Source of the DNA: Alphaproteobacteria bacterium | GTDB lineage: Bacteria; Pseudomonadota; Alphaproteobacteria; Caulobacterales; Aquidulcibacteraceae | Length of the DNA: 64,000 nucleotides | Direction: 5' to 3' | Assembly (NCBI GenBank): GCA_018969015.1 | Contig: JAGWZE010000001.1 | Coordinates: 62,001-126,000 of the forward strand | Shown: positions 8,107 to 18,078 of the stretch, piece after piece | Position numbering within the stretch: the stretch's first letter is position 1 | How the letters are laid out: each line of letters opens with the position of its first letter | The notes under the pieces: generated by a model | Told to the model about the DNA's origin: nothing | The model's database searches: none | The model's input: only the letters and a program-made list of their open reading frames with translations | Translations under genes and position numbers: made by a program

Positions 8107-9357
8107 CTACTCGTTCTTCCCCGCCTTGCGATCGCGCCACGCGGCGATGCGCAGGCGCAGCGCGTTGAGCTTGATGAAGCCTTCGGCGTCGGCCTGGTTG
8201 TAGCCGCCGGCGGCGTCGAAGCCGACGAGGTCCTTGTTGTAGAGCGAGTACGGCGAGGCGCGGCCCTGCACGTACACGCCGCCTTTGTAGAGCTTCAGCG
8301 TGACTTCGCCGGTGACGTCGTCCTGGCTCGCGTCGATCGCGGCCTGCAGCATCTTGCGCTCGGGCGTGAACCACATGCCGTTGTAGATGAGGCTCGCATA
8401 GCGCGGCATCAGCTCGTCCTTCAGGTGCATCGCGCCGCGGTCGAGCGTGATGCTCTCGATCGCGCGGTGCGCCTGCCACAGGATCGTGCCGCCGGGCGTT
8501 TCGTAGAAGCCGCGGGACTTCATGCCGACATAGCGGTTCTCGACGAGATCGAGCCCGCCGACGCCATGGCGCGCTCCAAGGCGGTTCAGCTCGGTGAGCA
8601 CCGCGGCCGGCGAAAGCGCCTTGCCGTTGACGGCGACGGCGTCGCCTTCCTTGAACTCGACCTTGATGATCTCGGCCTGATCGGGCGCCTCTTCCGGCGT
8701 GATCGTGCGGCGATCCGAGCGCTTGCTCACTTCGTCCGGCACCGGACGATCCGGATCCTCGAGCGCGCGTCCCTCCGACGACGTGTGCAGAAGGTTCGCG
8801 TCGATCGAGAACGGCGCCTCCTGCTCCTTGCCCTTGGCGATCGGGATGCCGTGCTGCTGGGCGTAGGCGATCAGATCGGGGCGGCCCTGGAAGCTCCATT
8901 CGCGCCACGGCGCGATCACCGTGACGTCCGGCTTCAGCGCGTAGTAGCTCACCTCGAAGCGGACCTGGTCGTTGCCCTTGCCCGTCGCGCCGTGGCAGAC
9001 GGCGTCGGCGCCGACGAGATTGGCGATCTCGATCTGGCGCTTGGCGATCAGCGGTCGCGCGATCGAGGTGCCGAGCAGGTACTGGCCCTCATAGAGCGTG
9101 TTGGCGCGGAACATCGGGAACACGAAATCCCGCACGAACTCCTCGCGCAGGTCGTCGATGAAGATGTTCTCCGGCTTGATGCCCATGGCGAGCGCCTTGT
9201 CGCGCGCGGGGCCGAGCTCTTCGCCCTGGCCGAGATCGGCGGTGAAGGTCACGACCTCGCACTGGTAGGTCTCCTGCAGCCATTTCAGGATGATCGAGGT
9301 GTCGAGCCCGCCCGAATAGGCGAGCACGACCTTGTTGACCTTGCGCTGCGTGGACAT
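8107..9357 (-). CDS. argG: Argininosuccinate synthase
   Basis: A 416-residue enzyme that joins citrulline and aspartate with ATP to make argininosuccinate, the seventh step of arginine synthesis. The ATP-pyrophosphatase P-loop AYSGGLDTS lies at residues 13-21. The later signatures [10 protein letters not shown]-like ([15 protein letters not shown]) and the [11 protein letters not shown] stretch are intact, and length is normal. The start is the ATG before [10 protein letters not shown]; an upstream start at 9390 adds only a poor leader. GGAGGGAAGTGCACGG precedes it. It is monocistronic, bounded by a repeat on one side. Confidence 0.97.
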   Translation of the reverse strand: MSTQRKVNKVVLAYSGGLDTSIILKWLQETYQCEVVTFTADLGQGEELGPARDKALAMGIKPENIFIDDLREEFVRDFVFPMFRANTLYEGQYLLGTSIARPLIAKRQIEIANLVGADAVCHGATGKGNDQVRFEVSYYALKPDVTVIAPWREWSFQGRPDLIAYAQQHGIPIAKGKEQEAPFSIDANLLHTSSEGRALEDPDRPVPDEVSKRSDRRTITPEEAPDQAEIIKVEFKEGDAVAVNGKALSPAAVLTELNRLGARHGVGGLDLVENRYVGMKSRGFYETPGGTILWQAHRAIESITLDRGAMHLKDELMPRYASLIYNGMWFTPERKMLQAAIDASQDDVTGEVTLKLYKGGVYVQGRASPYSLYNKDLVGFDAAGGYNQADAEGFIKLNALRLRIAAWRDRKAGKNE

Positions 9358-9421
9358 TTTCCGTGCACTTCCCTCCCCGGCGCGGCTCATTCGCGCCCGG
9401 GGCGAGCGGCCTATAGCGCGC

Positions 9422-9838
9422 TCAGCGCCGCTGCGCGAGGCGCCAATAGACGAAGCCGGCCAGCGCCCCCGCCAGAAGCGGCACGAGGAGGATCACGCCG
9501 GGATCGGGCAGGCCGACGGGATCGCGCGCGCGGGCGAAGATCAGCGCGCGCACCCCCATCAGGATTGCGAACGCCGTGACCGCAGCGAAGAGCATATCTG
9601 CAGCCGGGCGGGGCGGGGATAAATGCCGCGCCGCGGCCGTCGCGAGCGGCACGAGAACCGCGCCGCCGACCAGCGCCAGCACCGCGCCGACGCCCGCAAG
9701 CACCAGCCAGACCCAGCCGAGGAACGGCCACTCGACATAGCCGAACGCCATCACGAGGCCGACGCTCAGAGTCGCCCCCGCCGCGGCACCGGTGAGCGCG
9801 GCGGCGGTCCAGGCGAGCGCGGGGCGGACGATGGCCAT
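9422..9838 (-). CDS. Small integral membrane protein, unknown function
   Basis: A 138-residue protein with four hydrophobic segments (about residues 8-33, 42-68, 82-101 and 113-131) separated by short polar loops, ending in a basic RLAQRR tail, which suggests both the fold and the positive-inside rule. I do not recognise the family. It lies between argG and a periplasmic protein gene, both on the same strand, with 20-65 base gaps. Confidence 0.72.
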   Translation of the reverse strand: MAIVRPALAWTAAALTGAAAGATLSVGLVMAFGYVEWPFLGWVWLVLAGVGAVLALVGGAVLVPLATAAARHLSPPRPAADMLFAAVTAFAILMGVRALIFARARDPVGLPDPGVILLVPLLAGALAGFVYWRLAQRR

Positions 9839-9858
9839 GCCTCCGGCTTAGGCGGCGC

Positions 9859-10422
9859 TCAGCGCTCCGGCAAGGGCTGGGGGACGTAGTCGGGCGAGGT
9901 TTCGGGGAGGCGCTCGGGCGACCTCGGCGCGAACAGCTGCGGCGGCGCCGATCGCGCCGGCTCCGACGCATCGATGGGCGCAACCCGGAACGCCTGCGCG
10001 ACGTGGGCCGCGCCGGCCGCGTCGAGGCTGAACTTCGTCTCGCAATGCAGGACCGCCACCGGCGCGAACGGCGAGGGCGCGCCCTGCGCGTCGGCGCCGC
10101 CGAGCCGATAGACGACCGCGATCGAGTCCGCCCTGCCCTCCACCGCGCCCGCCGCCAGCGCGACGCGGACCGCCGCGGCGCCGGCTTCCCTCAGCTTCGC
10201 CTCGGCGACGCCGGCGGCGGCGGCGTCAACCGGCAGCGCGCCGCCGAAATCCGTGCGGATCACCTGAACGGTCCCGCTCTGCGCCGCGCCGAGGCGATAG
10301 ACGGCGTTGACCTGCCCGCTCATCGAATAGGCCCCGGCCGGCGTTTCGGCGTGCGCCTTGGGCGCGAACGCCGTGACGGCGACGGCGGCGGTGATCAGGG
10401 CTCCGGCAGTGAGGACTTTCAT
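9859..10422 (-). CDS. Exported protein of unknown function
   Basis: A 187-residue protein with a Sec signal peptide (MKVLTAGALITAAVAVTAFAPKAHAE, cleavage after AHA). The mature part is Ala/Gly-rich, contains one Cys (LHCETKFSL), and ends in a Pro/Ser/Arg-rich tail. A mature periplasmic protein is likely. No family was recognised. The upstream part of the frame (to 10578) has no protein character, so ATG 10422 is used. The gene is 20 bases upstream of the four-helix membrane protein and may form an operon with it. Confidence 0.7.
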   Translation of the reverse strand: MKVLTAGALITAAVAVTAFAPKAHAETPAGAYSMSGQVNAVYRLGAAQSGTVQVIRTDFGGALPVDAAAAGVAEAKLREAGAAAVRVALAAGAVEGRADSIAVVYRLGGADAQGAPSPFAPVAVLHCETKFSLDAAGAAHVAQAFRVAPIDASEPARSAPPQLFAPRSPERLPETSPDYVPQPLPER

Positions 10423-10581
10423 GGCGGCTCTCCATGTGAACGCGGTGGAGAGTGACGCGGCTCGGCTGCGCCAAGATGGCGCGCGGCGCCGGTTGTGTGT
10501 CGCGGCTGAAATCAAGGTGACATGAAAGCGGGAGACGTCGGCCGCGATGGCCCCTCGTCCGATGTCGCTGCATCGCATGCA

Positions 10582-10701
10582 TCATTCCGGGGCGGCCAAA
10601 GGCCGAACCCGGAACCCAGGAGACTGGGCCGGCCGGCGTTCACGGCGTGATGCACGTGAACCTGGGTTCCGGGTTCGCGCGTTCCGCGCGCCCCGGAATG
10701 A
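10582..10701. repeat. Long palindromic intergenic repeat, family D
   Basis: The 327-base gap at 10423-10749 holds a long imperfect inverted repeat. Its outer arms are exact: TCATTCCGGGGCG at 10582-10594 and CGCCCCGGAATGA at 10689-10701. Inner arms GAACCCGGAACCCAGG and CCTGGGTTCCGGGTTC also pair. The layout is that of chromosomal intergenic repeats scattered in alphaproteobacteria. It sits downstream of kup and upstream of the exported-protein gene. No gene is seen in the remaining bases. Confidence 0.85.
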
Positions 10702-10749
10702 CGCCACGGATGGTGTCGCTCAAAAGTCCGGCGTCGGCGTTTTTCTGCC

Positions 10750-12753
10750 CTACACCATCACCTGATTGCCCAGCTCCACGGCGCGACCGGACGGGATGTG
10801 GAAGAAGTCCGTGGCGTTAGTGGCGTTGCGGGCGAGGTAGATGAAGAGGTGGTCCTGCCAGAGCGGCATGCCGCTCTTTTCGCTCGGCACGACGGTGCGG
10901 CGCGAGAGGAAGAACGACGTCTTCATGATGTCGAACTTCAGGCCCTGCTTGCGCGTGCGCGGGGACGTCAGCGCCTTGACGACGTTGGGCGTCTCCATGA
11001 AGCCGAAGCTCAATGTCACGCGCTTCACGTCCGGCAGATAGTCCTCGACCTTGACGCGATCGGCCTCGTTCACGCGCGGCTGCTGGATCGTGTTCACCGT
11101 CAGGATGATGATCTGCTCGTGCAGGACCTGATTGTGCTTCAGGTTGTGCATGAGCGCCGCCGGCGTGACGTTGGGATCGGCGGTGAGGAAGATCGCGGTG
11201 CCGCGCACCCGCGTGGGCGGATGCAGCGCCAGCATCTCGAACAGCTTGTCGAGCGGCTCGTCGCGGCGCGTCTGTTCCTGCAGAAGGCGCGTGCCGCGGA
11301 CCCACGTCCAGATCACGGTGACGAGCGCGAGCGCCAGCAGCAGCGGCACGAAGCCGCCCTGGAACAGCTTCAGCATGTTCGACGAGAGGAACACCGCCTC
11401 GATCACGAAGAACGGCGCCACGATCAGCGACGCCAGCCACACCGGCTGCTTCCACAGGCGCCAGATGATGATGAACACCATCAGCGTGCTCATCATCATT
11501 TCGCCGGTGATGGAGATGCCGTAGGCGGCGGCCAGCGCCGTCGAGCTCTGGAACGTGACCGTCAGGAACAGGACGCCGACGAGCAGCATCCAGTTGACCT
11601 GCGGCATGTAGACCTGACCGAACTGCGTCTCGCTCGTGCGGCGGATCTCCATGCGCGGCAGGAGGCCGAGCTGGATGGCCTGTTGCGTCAACGAGAAGGC
11701 GCCCGAGATCACGGCCTGGCTGGCGATCACGGTGGCGACGGCGGCGAGCGCGATCAGCGCGATCCGTGCCGGGCCGTCGGGCGCAAGCAGGAAGAACGGG
11801 TTGTCGGCCGACTCGGGCACGGAGAGCACGAGCGCGCCCTGGCCGAGATAGTTGAGCGTCAGGCAGGGCAGGATCAGCGCCAGCCACGCCGCGCGGATCG
11901 GCTTGCGGCCGAAATGGCCCATGTCGGCATAAAGCGCCTCGGCGCCGGTGACAGCGAGGAACACCGAGCCGAGCACGACGAAGCTCAGGAACTTGTGGTC
12001 GATGATGAACGTGAGCGCGTGGTGGGGCGACAGCGCCTCGATGATCGTCCAGTCGTCCGTCAGCAGGCGCCACAGCCCGAGCCCGCCCATCGTCAGGAAC
12101 CAGATGGCCGTGATCGGGCCGAACCAGCGGCCGATGCGCCCCGTCCCGCGGCTCTGCACCAGGAAGATGCCGATGAGGATCCCGATCGCGATCGCGAGCA
12201 CGATCTCCTGTGTGACGTAGGGCCTGATGGCCTCGACCTCGCGGATGCCCTCGACCGCGGACATGACCGAGATCGCCGGCGTGATGATGGCGTCGCCGTA
12301 GAACAGCGAGGCGCCGACGATGCCGATGACGAACAGCCAGGGCGTGCGACGGCCAAGGGCGCGTTGCGCCAGCGCCATCAGCGAGAGCGTGCCGCCCTCG
12401 CCCTTGTTGTCCATCTGCAGCACGAGGACGACGTATTTCAACGTCACAACGAGCATCAGCGCCCAGAAGATCAGGGAGACGATGCCGATCACCTCGGCGC
12501 GGGTGGCGGCGGTGCCGTCCATCGCGACGTGGTGGAGCGACTCCTTGAACGCGTAGAGCGGGCTCGTTCCGATGTCGCCATAGACGACGCCGATCGAGCC
12601 GAGCATGAGCGCCCAGAACGAGCCATGACTCCCCGTGGGGCCGTGGCCAGTGGCCCCGCCATGCGCACCAGGTTCAGAGTGGGAAGCGGCCGCGCCCGTG
12701 GCGTCGGATCCGGAGGGCTTGGGCGCCTCGGCGTCAGCCTGCGCCATCGGCAT
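10750..12753 (-). CDS. kup: Kup low-affinity potassium uptake protein
   Basis: A 667-residue potassium/proton symporter. After a polar Gly/His/Ser-rich N-terminus of about 45 residues comes the family core (LMLGSIGVVYGDIGTSPLYAF, residues 50-70), about twelve transmembrane segments, and a C-terminal cytoplasmic domain ending in ELGNQVMV. Length is slightly above the E. coli protein because of the N-terminal extension. Two starts are possible, ATG 12753 and ATG 12747; an AAGGA is better spaced for the second. It is a single gene. Confidence 0.95.
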   Translation of the reverse strand: MPMAQADAEAPKPSGSDATGAAASHSEPGAHGGATGHGPTGSHGSFWALMLGSIGVVYGDIGTSPLYAFKESLHHVAMDGTAATRAEVIGIVSLIFWALMLVVTLKYVVLVLQMDNKGEGGTLSLMALAQRALGRRTPWLFVIGIVGASLFYGDAIITPAISVMSAVEGIREVEAIRPYVTQEIVLAIAIGILIGIFLVQSRGTGRIGRWFGPITAIWFLTMGGLGLWRLLTDDWTIIEALSPHHALTFIIDHKFLSFVVLGSVFLAVTGAEALYADMGHFGRKPIRAAWLALILPCLTLNYLGQGALVLSVPESADNPFFLLAPDGPARIALIALAAVATVIASQAVISGAFSLTQQAIQLGLLPRMEIRRTSETQFGQVYMPQVNWMLLVGVLFLTVTFQSSTALAAAYGISITGEMMMSTLMVFIIIWRLWKQPVWLASLIVAPFFVIEAVFLSSNMLKLFQGGFVPLLLALALVTVIWTWVRGTRLLQEQTRRDEPLDKLFEMLALHPPTRVRGTAIFLTADPNVTPAALMHNLKHNQVLHEQIIILTVNTIQQPRVNEADRVKVEDYLPDVKRVTLSFGFMETPNVVKALTSPRTRKQGLKFDIMKTSFFLSRRTVVPSEKSGMPLWQDHLFIYLARNATNATDFFHIPSGRAVELGNQVMV

Positions 12754-12889
12754 TTATCCTTGGCATCCGGCCCCGCGGCCGACATAAGCCCGCGCCATTA
12801 CTCCTATTCCCCGCGCCCGGCAATGCGGCTCGCTCGGGGCGCGCTTGCCCGCGACGCAGGGTCGCTTCGGGTTTTCCCTGGCGCGATGG

Positions 12890-13108
12890 TCAGAAATCGA
12901 CCGCGATGCCCTTCCGCTCCCAGTCCCCGAACCGGGTGGGTTCGGCCCCGGCCGGCCCGCCCTTCTCGGGCGGCTGGGCGGCGGCGGCCTCGGCCTCCCG
13001 CGCCCGCCGCTCGGCCGCCTCGGCCAAGGCCCGCTGCGCCTCCGGGCTCAGGACCTTGGCCGGGCGATCACCTTCGCTTGAGACGGCCGCAGCCGGCTTG
13101 TCGGACAT
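12890..13108 (-). CDS. SDHAF4-like (DUF1674) succinate dehydrogenase assembly factor
   Basis: A 72-residue protein with a low-complexity Ala/Glu/Arg-rich middle and the DUF1674 signature at the C-terminus: FGDWERKGIAVDF. The mitochondrial homologue SDHAF4/Sdh8 binds the flavoprotein subunit of succinate dehydrogenase during assembly; the bacterial role is inferred. No sdh genes are nearby. It diverges from htpX with about 70 bases between starts, where both promoters must lie. Confidence 0.87.
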   Translation of the reverse strand: MSDKPAAAVSSEGDRPAKVLSPEAQRALAEAAERRAREAEAAAAQPPEKGGPAGAEPTRFGDWERKGIAVDF

Positions 13109-13179
13109 CTGGCGGCTACTCCGCGCGACCTTACATCTAGGCCCGTCATATAGGCCGCGAGTGGCCCCGTGAGGAGACG

Positions 13180-14100
13180 ATGAACCACGCCAAGACCTTC
13201 ATGCTGCTGGCCGCCATGACCGCCCTGTTCGCGGGCGTCGGCTACCTGGTGGGCGGCGTGGGCGGCATGGCCGTCGCGTTCGGCGTCGCCGTGCTGATGA
13301 ACGGCTTCGCCTACTGGAACGCGGACAAGATGGTTCTGGCGCACTATCGCGCCCAGCCGGCGGACGAAAACCACCCGAACCCGGTGGTGAAAAACTACGT
13401 CCGGGACACGATCGAGCTCGCGCAGCGCGCCAACATGCCGGTCCCGAAAATCTACATCATCGACCAGGCGCAGCCGAACGCCTTCGCGACCGGCCGTGAT
13501 CCGAACAACGCCGCCGTGGCCGCGACCGTCGGCCTGCTGCAGATGCTCGACCGCGACGAAATCCGCGGCGTGATGGCGCACGAGCTGGCGCACGTGAAGA
13601 ACCGCGACACGCTGACGATGACCGTGACGGCGACGATCGCCGGCGCGATCGGCATGCTGGCCAACTTCGCGATGTTCTTCGGCGGCCGTGACGAGAACGG
13701 CCAGCCGACCAACCCGATCGCCGGCCTCGCGCTGATGATCATCGCGCCGCTCGCCGCGTCGCTGGTGCAGATGGCGATCTCGCGCTCGCGCGAGTACGAG
13801 GCGGACCGCATCGGCGCCGAGATCGCGGGCGATCCGACCGCGCTCGCCCGCGCGCTCGAGAAGATCGAGCTCTACGCGCAAGGCCGCCTGAACATCGACG
13901 CCGAACGCAACCCGGCGACGGCGCACATGTTCATCATCAACCCGCTCGCGGGGAAAGGCGCCGACAACCTGTTCTCGACGCACCCTTCGACGCGCAACCG
14001 TATCGCCAAGCTGCTCGATCTCGTGCGCGGCGGCGGCGTCCGCCCGCGGTCGGCCGGCGGCACGTCCGTGCCCGTCACCGACGCGGGGCCGTGGCGGTAA
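13180..14100 (+). CDS. htpX: HtpX membrane zinc metalloprotease
   Basis: A 306-residue M48-family protease for quality control of inner-membrane proteins. Two N-terminal membrane segments (about residues 5-45) precede the zinc site HELAH at 134-138. The third ligand is the first Glu of SREYEAD (Glu205). Two more membrane segments lie between about 148 and 200. GAGGAGACG precedes ATG 13180. Length is normal, with a somewhat extended C-terminal tail. It diverges from the DUF1674 gene and is followed by a long repeat. Confidence 0.95.
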   Translation: MNHAKTFMLLAAMTALFAGVGYLVGGVGGMAVAFGVAVLMNGFAYWNADKMVLAHYRAQPADENHPNPVVKNYVRDTIELAQRANMPVPKIYIIDQAQPNAFATGRDPNNAAVAATVGLLQMLDRDEIRGVMAHELAHVKNRDTLTMTVTATIAGAIGMLANFAMFFGGRDENGQPTNPIAGLALMIIAPLAASLVQMAISRSREYEADRIGAEIAGDPTALARALEKIELYAQGRLNIDAERNPATAHMFIINPLAGKGADNLFSTHPSTRNRIAKLLDLVRGGGVRPRSAGGTSVPVTDAGPWR

Positions 14101-14132
14101 GCGCCGGGAGCGACCGCACAACGTTCGTGCGT

Positions 14133-14257
14133 CACCCCTCATCCGGCGCGTTCCGCGCCACCTTCTCCCACAAGGGGAGAAGGACCACTGCGGCGACCTT
14201 CTCCCCTTGTGGGAGACGGTGGATCGCGGGCGGAGGCCGCGAGACCGATGAGGGGTG
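14133..14257. repeat. Palindromic intergenic repeat, family C
   Basis: Between htpX and rsmB lies an inverted repeat bounded by CACCCCTCAT (14133-14142) and ATGAGGGGTG (14248-14257). Inside are the paired arms CTTCTCCCACAAGGGGAGAAG and CTTCTCCCCTTGTGGGAG, which can also pair with each other. It is a typical alphaproteobacterial intergenic palindrome. It may act as a bidirectional hairpin after htpX, but there is no T-rich tail. Confidence 0.85.
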
Positions 14258-14328
14258 TCGGCACAAAGCGCCGCAACCTCCGCCGCCCCGGCCCTTGCCT
14301 CCGCACCGGAAACCGGCCACACGCGCGC

Positions 14329-15576
14329 ATGACTTCCGCCCGCCGCGCGGCCGCAGCGCTCGTCAGCGCCGTCACGGATGACGGCCGCACGCTCGACGAC
14401 GCCCTCGCCGCCACCGCCAGCTACGCCGCGCTCGACGGCCGCGACCGCGCCTTCGCGCGGGCGATCGCGTCCGCGACGCTGCGGCGGCTCGGCGGGATCG
14501 ACGCCGTGCTGGCGCAATTCATGGCGCGCCCGCTCGGCGATGCGGCTTCGGTCCCGCGGGCGATCCTACGGACCGGGGCGGCGCAGCTCCTCGCGCTCGA
14601 CGCCGCGCCGCACGCCGTGGTGTCCGAGGCCGTCGCGCTCGCCCAGTCGAGCCGCTCTGCACGGCCCTTCGCGGGCCTGATCAACGCCGTGCTGCGCAAG
14701 GTGGCGACGCAGGGGCGCGCCGTGGTCGACGCCGCGCCGCCCGGCGCCGACCTCCCGGACTGGCTGTTCGCGCGCTGGCGCGCCGCCTACGGCGCCAAAG
14801 CCGCCGCGATCGCGCTGGCGCTGCGCGACGAGCCGCCGATGGACCTGACGGTGAAGACCGACGCCGCCGGTTGGGCGGCGCGGCTGGGCGGCGCGGTGGG
14901 GCCGACGGGCGGCGTGCGCCTGCCGCCCGGCGCGCGGGTTACCGAACTCGACGGCTTCGCCGAGGGCGCATGGTGGGTGCAGGACGCCGCCGCGATGCTG
15001 CCGGCCTTGATGCTGGGCGACGTGTCCGGCCAACGCGTGGCGGACCTGTGCGCCGCGCCGGGCGGCAAGACGCTGCAGCTCGCCGCGGCGGGCGCCCGCG
15101 TGACGGCGCTCGACATCGCCGAGTCGCGGCTCGCGCGCCTGCGCGACAATCTCGCGCGCACGCAGCTTTCGGCAGAGGTCGTGTGCGCGGACGCCTGCGT
15201 GTGGCGCCCGACCGAGCCGTTCGACGCCGTGCTGCTCGATGCGCCCTGCACCGCGACCGGCACGCTCCGGCGCCATCCCGACGCCGCCTGGCTGCGCCGC
15301 CCGACGGACATTGCGACGCTGACGACGATCCAGAGCGAACTGCTCGTCGCCGCGCGCGACATGACGCGTCCCGGCGGCGTGATCGTGTACGCGGTGTGCT
15401 CGCTCGAGCTGGAAGAAGGGGAAGCGATGATCGAGGTCGCGCGCGGGCTTGGGCTGACCGTCGAGCCGGCGCCCGAAGACTCGCCGGCGCGCGCCTTCGC
15501 CTCCGCCGACGGCGCCGTGCGCACGACGCCCGCCGACGACATGGATGGATTCTTCGCGGTCCGGTTGCGCCGCTGA
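14329..15576 (+). CDS. rsmB: RsmB-type 16S rRNA (cytosine-5) methyltransferase
   Basis: A 415-residue SAM-dependent RNA methyltransferase. The N-terminal NusB-like domain (about 1-130) is followed by the Rossmann methyltransferase domain with the SAM motif DLCAAPGGKT. The two catalytic cysteines are Cys307 (DAPCTATG) and Cys357 (YAVCSLE), as in m5C enzymes. The start is ATG 14329 (TSARRAAAALVSAV); upstream in-frame sequence is the repeat. rpe follows 75 bases downstream, and the rsmB-rpe-heparinase order is probably an operon. Confidence 0.92.
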   Translation: MTSARRAAAALVSAVTDDGRTLDDALAATASYAALDGRDRAFARAIASATLRRLGGIDAVLAQFMARPLGDAASVPRAILRTGAAQLLALDAAPHAVVSEAVALAQSSRSARPFAGLINAVLRKVATQGRAVVDAAPPGADLPDWLFARWRAAYGAKAAAIALALRDEPPMDLTVKTDAAGWAARLGGAVGPTGGVRLPPGARVTELDGFAEGAWWVQDAAAMLPALMLGDVSGQRVADLCAAPGGKTLQLAAAGARVTALDIAESRLARLRDNLARTQLSAEVVCADACVWRPTEPFDAVLLDAPCTATGTLRRHPDAAWLRRPTDIATLTTIQSELLVAARDMTRPGGVIVYAVCSLELEEGEAMIEVARGLGLTVEPAPEDSPARAFASADGAVRTTPADDMDGFFAVRLRR

Positions 15577-15651
15577 CGCGCACACCAAGTGCGACGACCC
15601 ATGCGTCGCACTCGCCTTGCGCGGGCGCCGCCGCCCTGTTACCCCCGACTC

Positions 15652-16311
15652 ATGGCGAACGTTCTCATTGCGCCGTCGATCCTGTCCGCGGATTTCGCGC
15701 GTCTGGGCGAGGAAGTCGCAGCCGTGGAAGCGGCCGGCGCCGATCTGATTCATGTCGACGTGATGGACGGCCATTTCGTGCCGAACATTACGATCGGACC
15801 CATGGTCGTTAAGGCGATCAAGCCCTACGCCAAGCGGCCCATGGACGTGCACCTGATGATCTCGCCGGTGGATCCCTACATCGCCGCGTATCGCGACGCC
15901 GGCGCCGACATCCTCTCCGTGCACCCGGAGGCGGGACCGCATCTGCATCGCACGCTCCGCGCGATCCGCGAGTCGGGCGCGAAGGCCGGCGTGGTGCTCA
16001 ATCCGTCGACGCCGGTCGAATCCGTCGAATGGGTGATGGGCGACGTCGACCTGATCCTCGTCATGTCGGTCAATCCGGGGTTCGGCGGCCAGAGCTTCAT
16101 CCCGAGCCAGTTGCGCAAAGTCGAGCGGCTGCGCCGCATGATCGACGACAGCGGACGCTCGATCATTCTCGAGGTCGATGGCGGCGTGAATGCGCGCACC
16201 GCGCGCGACTGCATCGAGGCCGGCGCGACGGCGCTCGTGGCCGGCGCAGCGGTGTTCTCGGGCGGACCGTCCGCGTACGCCGACAACATCGCCGCGTTGC
16301 GCGGCGGCTAG
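15652..16311 (+). CDS. rpe: Ribulose-phosphate 3-epimerase
   Basis: A 219-residue TIM-barrel enzyme that interconverts ribulose 5-phosphate and xylulose 5-phosphate in the pentose phosphate pathway. Family signatures are intact: [10 protein letters not shown] at residues 6-15, [12 protein letters not shown] with the catalytic Asp, [10 protein letters not shown] for phosphate binding, and LEVDGGV with the second Asp. The start is ATG 15652 ([10 protein letters not shown]). Six bases separate its stop from the next start, so translation is probably coupled. Confidence 0.97.
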   Translation: MANVLIAPSILSADFARLGEEVAAVEAAGADLIHVDVMDGHFVPNITIGPMVVKAIKPYAKRPMDVHLMISPVDPYIAAYRDAGADILSVHPEAGPHLHRTLRAIRESGAKAGVVLNPSTPVESVEWVMGDVDLILVMSVNPGFGGQSFIPSQLRKVERLRRMIDDSGRSIILEVDGGVNARTARDCIEAGATALVAGAAVFSGGPSAYADNIAALRGG

Positions 16312-16317
16312 CGGCCG

Positions 16318-18024
16318 ATGCCCGCCGGCGCGTCTCCCCCCGCGTGGCGTACGCTGTTGTCCGCGGCCTCCGACGAGTGGCGCGCGACACCCTTCTACCG
16401 TCTGATGCTTGGCGGCGCCGATCCCGACCGGATCGGGCAATGGGGGCGTGATCCGCGCTGCGGCGACGCGGCGCGCGGCGCCGATCTGGCCGCGGGCTTG
16501 TGGCGGATCGGCAGCGAGCGGCTGTCGGGCGCGCAGGCGATCCCGTGGAGCGCGCCGGCGCCCTCGCCGCATTTCAAGGCGCGGCTGCACGGCTTCGGCT
16601 GGCTCGCCGATCTCGCCGCGACCGGACCGACCGCCGACGGCGCGATCGCCGACCTGATCCAGAGCTGGGTGCTCGGCTTCGGCGAGTGGCACCCCGAAGC
16701 CTGGGCGCCCGAGCTCGTGGCGGAGCGGCTGTTCGCCTGGATGTGCCACGGGCGCGCGGCGTTCGAGGGCGGCGACGTCGCGGTGCGGCCAGCCCTGATG
16801 AAAAGCTTCGGCCGGCAGGCGCGGCATCTGCAGCTCGCGGCCGGCGACATCCGCGATCCGCTGGCGCGCATCAAGGCCGGCGCAACGCTCGTGATGGCGG
16901 GCTGCACGGGGATGCCGGACGGCGAGCGTCTCGCCGATCTTGGCGTGGAGATCCTCGAAGAGGCGGCGGCTTCCCAGTTCTTCCCGGACGGCGGCCACGG
17001 CGCGCGATCGCCGGAGGCGCTGATGGACGCGCTCGCCGACTTCACCGCGGCGGACGACAGCCTCGCGCGCTATGGCCTGGAAACGCCGCGCCTGGTGCGG
17101 GATCTCACGCCGCGGCTCCTGGCGATGCTGCGCTATCTCTCGCTCGGCGACGGTCGCCTCGCGCAGTTCAACGGCGGCGGGCCGGGCGATGCAGCGACTC
17201 TGCGCGCGCTGCTGGCGGAGCAGGACGAAGGCCGCGCGTTCCGCATCGCGCCGCAATCGGGGTTCCACCGGCTCGCGGCGGGCGACTCGGTGCTCGTGAT
17301 GGACACGGGCGCGGCGCCGGCCGCCGCCTATGGCGACCGCGCGCACGCGGGCTGTTTGAGCTTCGAATTCTCCAGCGGCGCCGATCGGCTGATCGTCAAT
17401 GTCGGCTCCGCGCGCGATCTGTTGCCGAGCTGGCGCGCGGCCGGGCGCGCGACCAACGGCCATTCGACGCTGATCGTCGACGATGCGCTCTCGGCGGCGT
17501 TCGAGACGACGCGTCTCGGCCGGGCGGCGGCGCGCCCTGTCGGTCCGCCGGGCGTGCATGCGCAGCGGATCGACGACGACGACGGCGCGCGCATCGACGC
17601 GCAGCACGAAGGGTATCGCGCGGACTACGGCCTCGTGCATCGGCGCAGCGTGTTTCTCGACAAGACGGGGATGACGCTGCGCGGGCTCGATGCGCTGGCG
17701 CGGCCACTTGCGGCCGGCAAAGCCCCGGCGGGGGCGCCGCGCGCGCCGTTCGCGATCCGCTTCCATCTGCATCCGGACGTGCGGGCGCGTCGCATCGAGC
17801 CGACGCTCGTGCATCTCGAGACACCCGGCGGCGCCCATTGGCGGCTGAAGACCGATGCGCCCGCAGTGACGCTGGAGGATTCGATTTCGCTCTCCGCGCG
17901 ACCGTTGCCGGCGCCAACGAAGCAGATCGTGCTCTCCGGCGAGGCCGACCCGAACGGCTCGGGCGACACCGCGCCGAACCGCGTGCGCTGGGCCTTCACG
18001 CGCATCGATCCGCCGGGCGGCTGA
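16318..18024 (+). CDS. Heparinase II/III-family protein
   Basis: A 568-residue protein with an N-terminal alpha-toroid-like part and the C-terminal beta-sandwich of heparinase II/III. Visible family stretches include HEAW-like HPEAWAPELVAERLFAWM, LPDGGH-like FPDGGHGARSPEALMD, and NGHSTLIVDDALSA in the C-terminal half. Alphaproteobacteria often carry such a gene beside rsmB, usually before purH; purH is not seen here. No signal peptide is evident, so a cytoplasmic or unusual location is possible. Substrate is unknown. It starts six bases after rpe. Confidence 0.85.
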   Translation: MPAGASPPAWRTLLSAASDEWRATPFYRLMLGGADPDRIGQWGRDPRCGDAARGADLAAGLWRIGSERLSGAQAIPWSAPAPSPHFKARLHGFGWLADLAATGPTADGAIADLIQSWVLGFGEWHPEAWAPELVAERLFAWMCHGRAAFEGGDVAVRPALMKSFGRQARHLQLAAGDIRDPLARIKAGATLVMAGCTGMPDGERLADLGVEILEEAAASQFFPDGGHGARSPEALMDALADFTAADDSLARYGLETPRLVRDLTPRLLAMLRYLSLGDGRLAQFNGGGPGDAATLRALLAEQDEGRAFRIAPQSGFHRLAAGDSVLVMDTGAAPAAAYGDRAHAGCLSFEFSSGADRLIVNVGSARDLLPSWRAAGRATNGHSTLIVDDALSAAFETTRLGRAAARPVGPPGVHAQRIDDDDGARIDAQHEGYRADYGLVHRRSVFLDKTGMTLRGLDALARPLAAGKAPAGAPRAPFAIRFHLHPDVRARRIEPTLVHLETPGGAHWRLKTDAPAVTLEDSISLSARPLPAPTKQIVLSGEADPNGSGDTAPNRVRWAFTRIDPPGG

Positions 18025-18078
18025 CGCGCCTTTGGCCGCACGGCGCGCCTGCGCCTGCGGGTTCGCTCGAAAAAAGGG

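Noticed and set aside
6370-9579. Very long plus-strand open frame (1069 codons) over the hydrolase, Mur ligase and argG
   Set aside because: It is antisense to three well-supported genes and reads as Arg/Asp/Ala-rich sequence without any domain; such frames arise in GC-rich DNA.
14566-17838. Minus-strand open frame of 1090 codons over rsmB, rpe and heparinase
   Set aside because: Antisense to an operon of recognised enzymes; composition is Arg/His/Ala-rich with no family signature.
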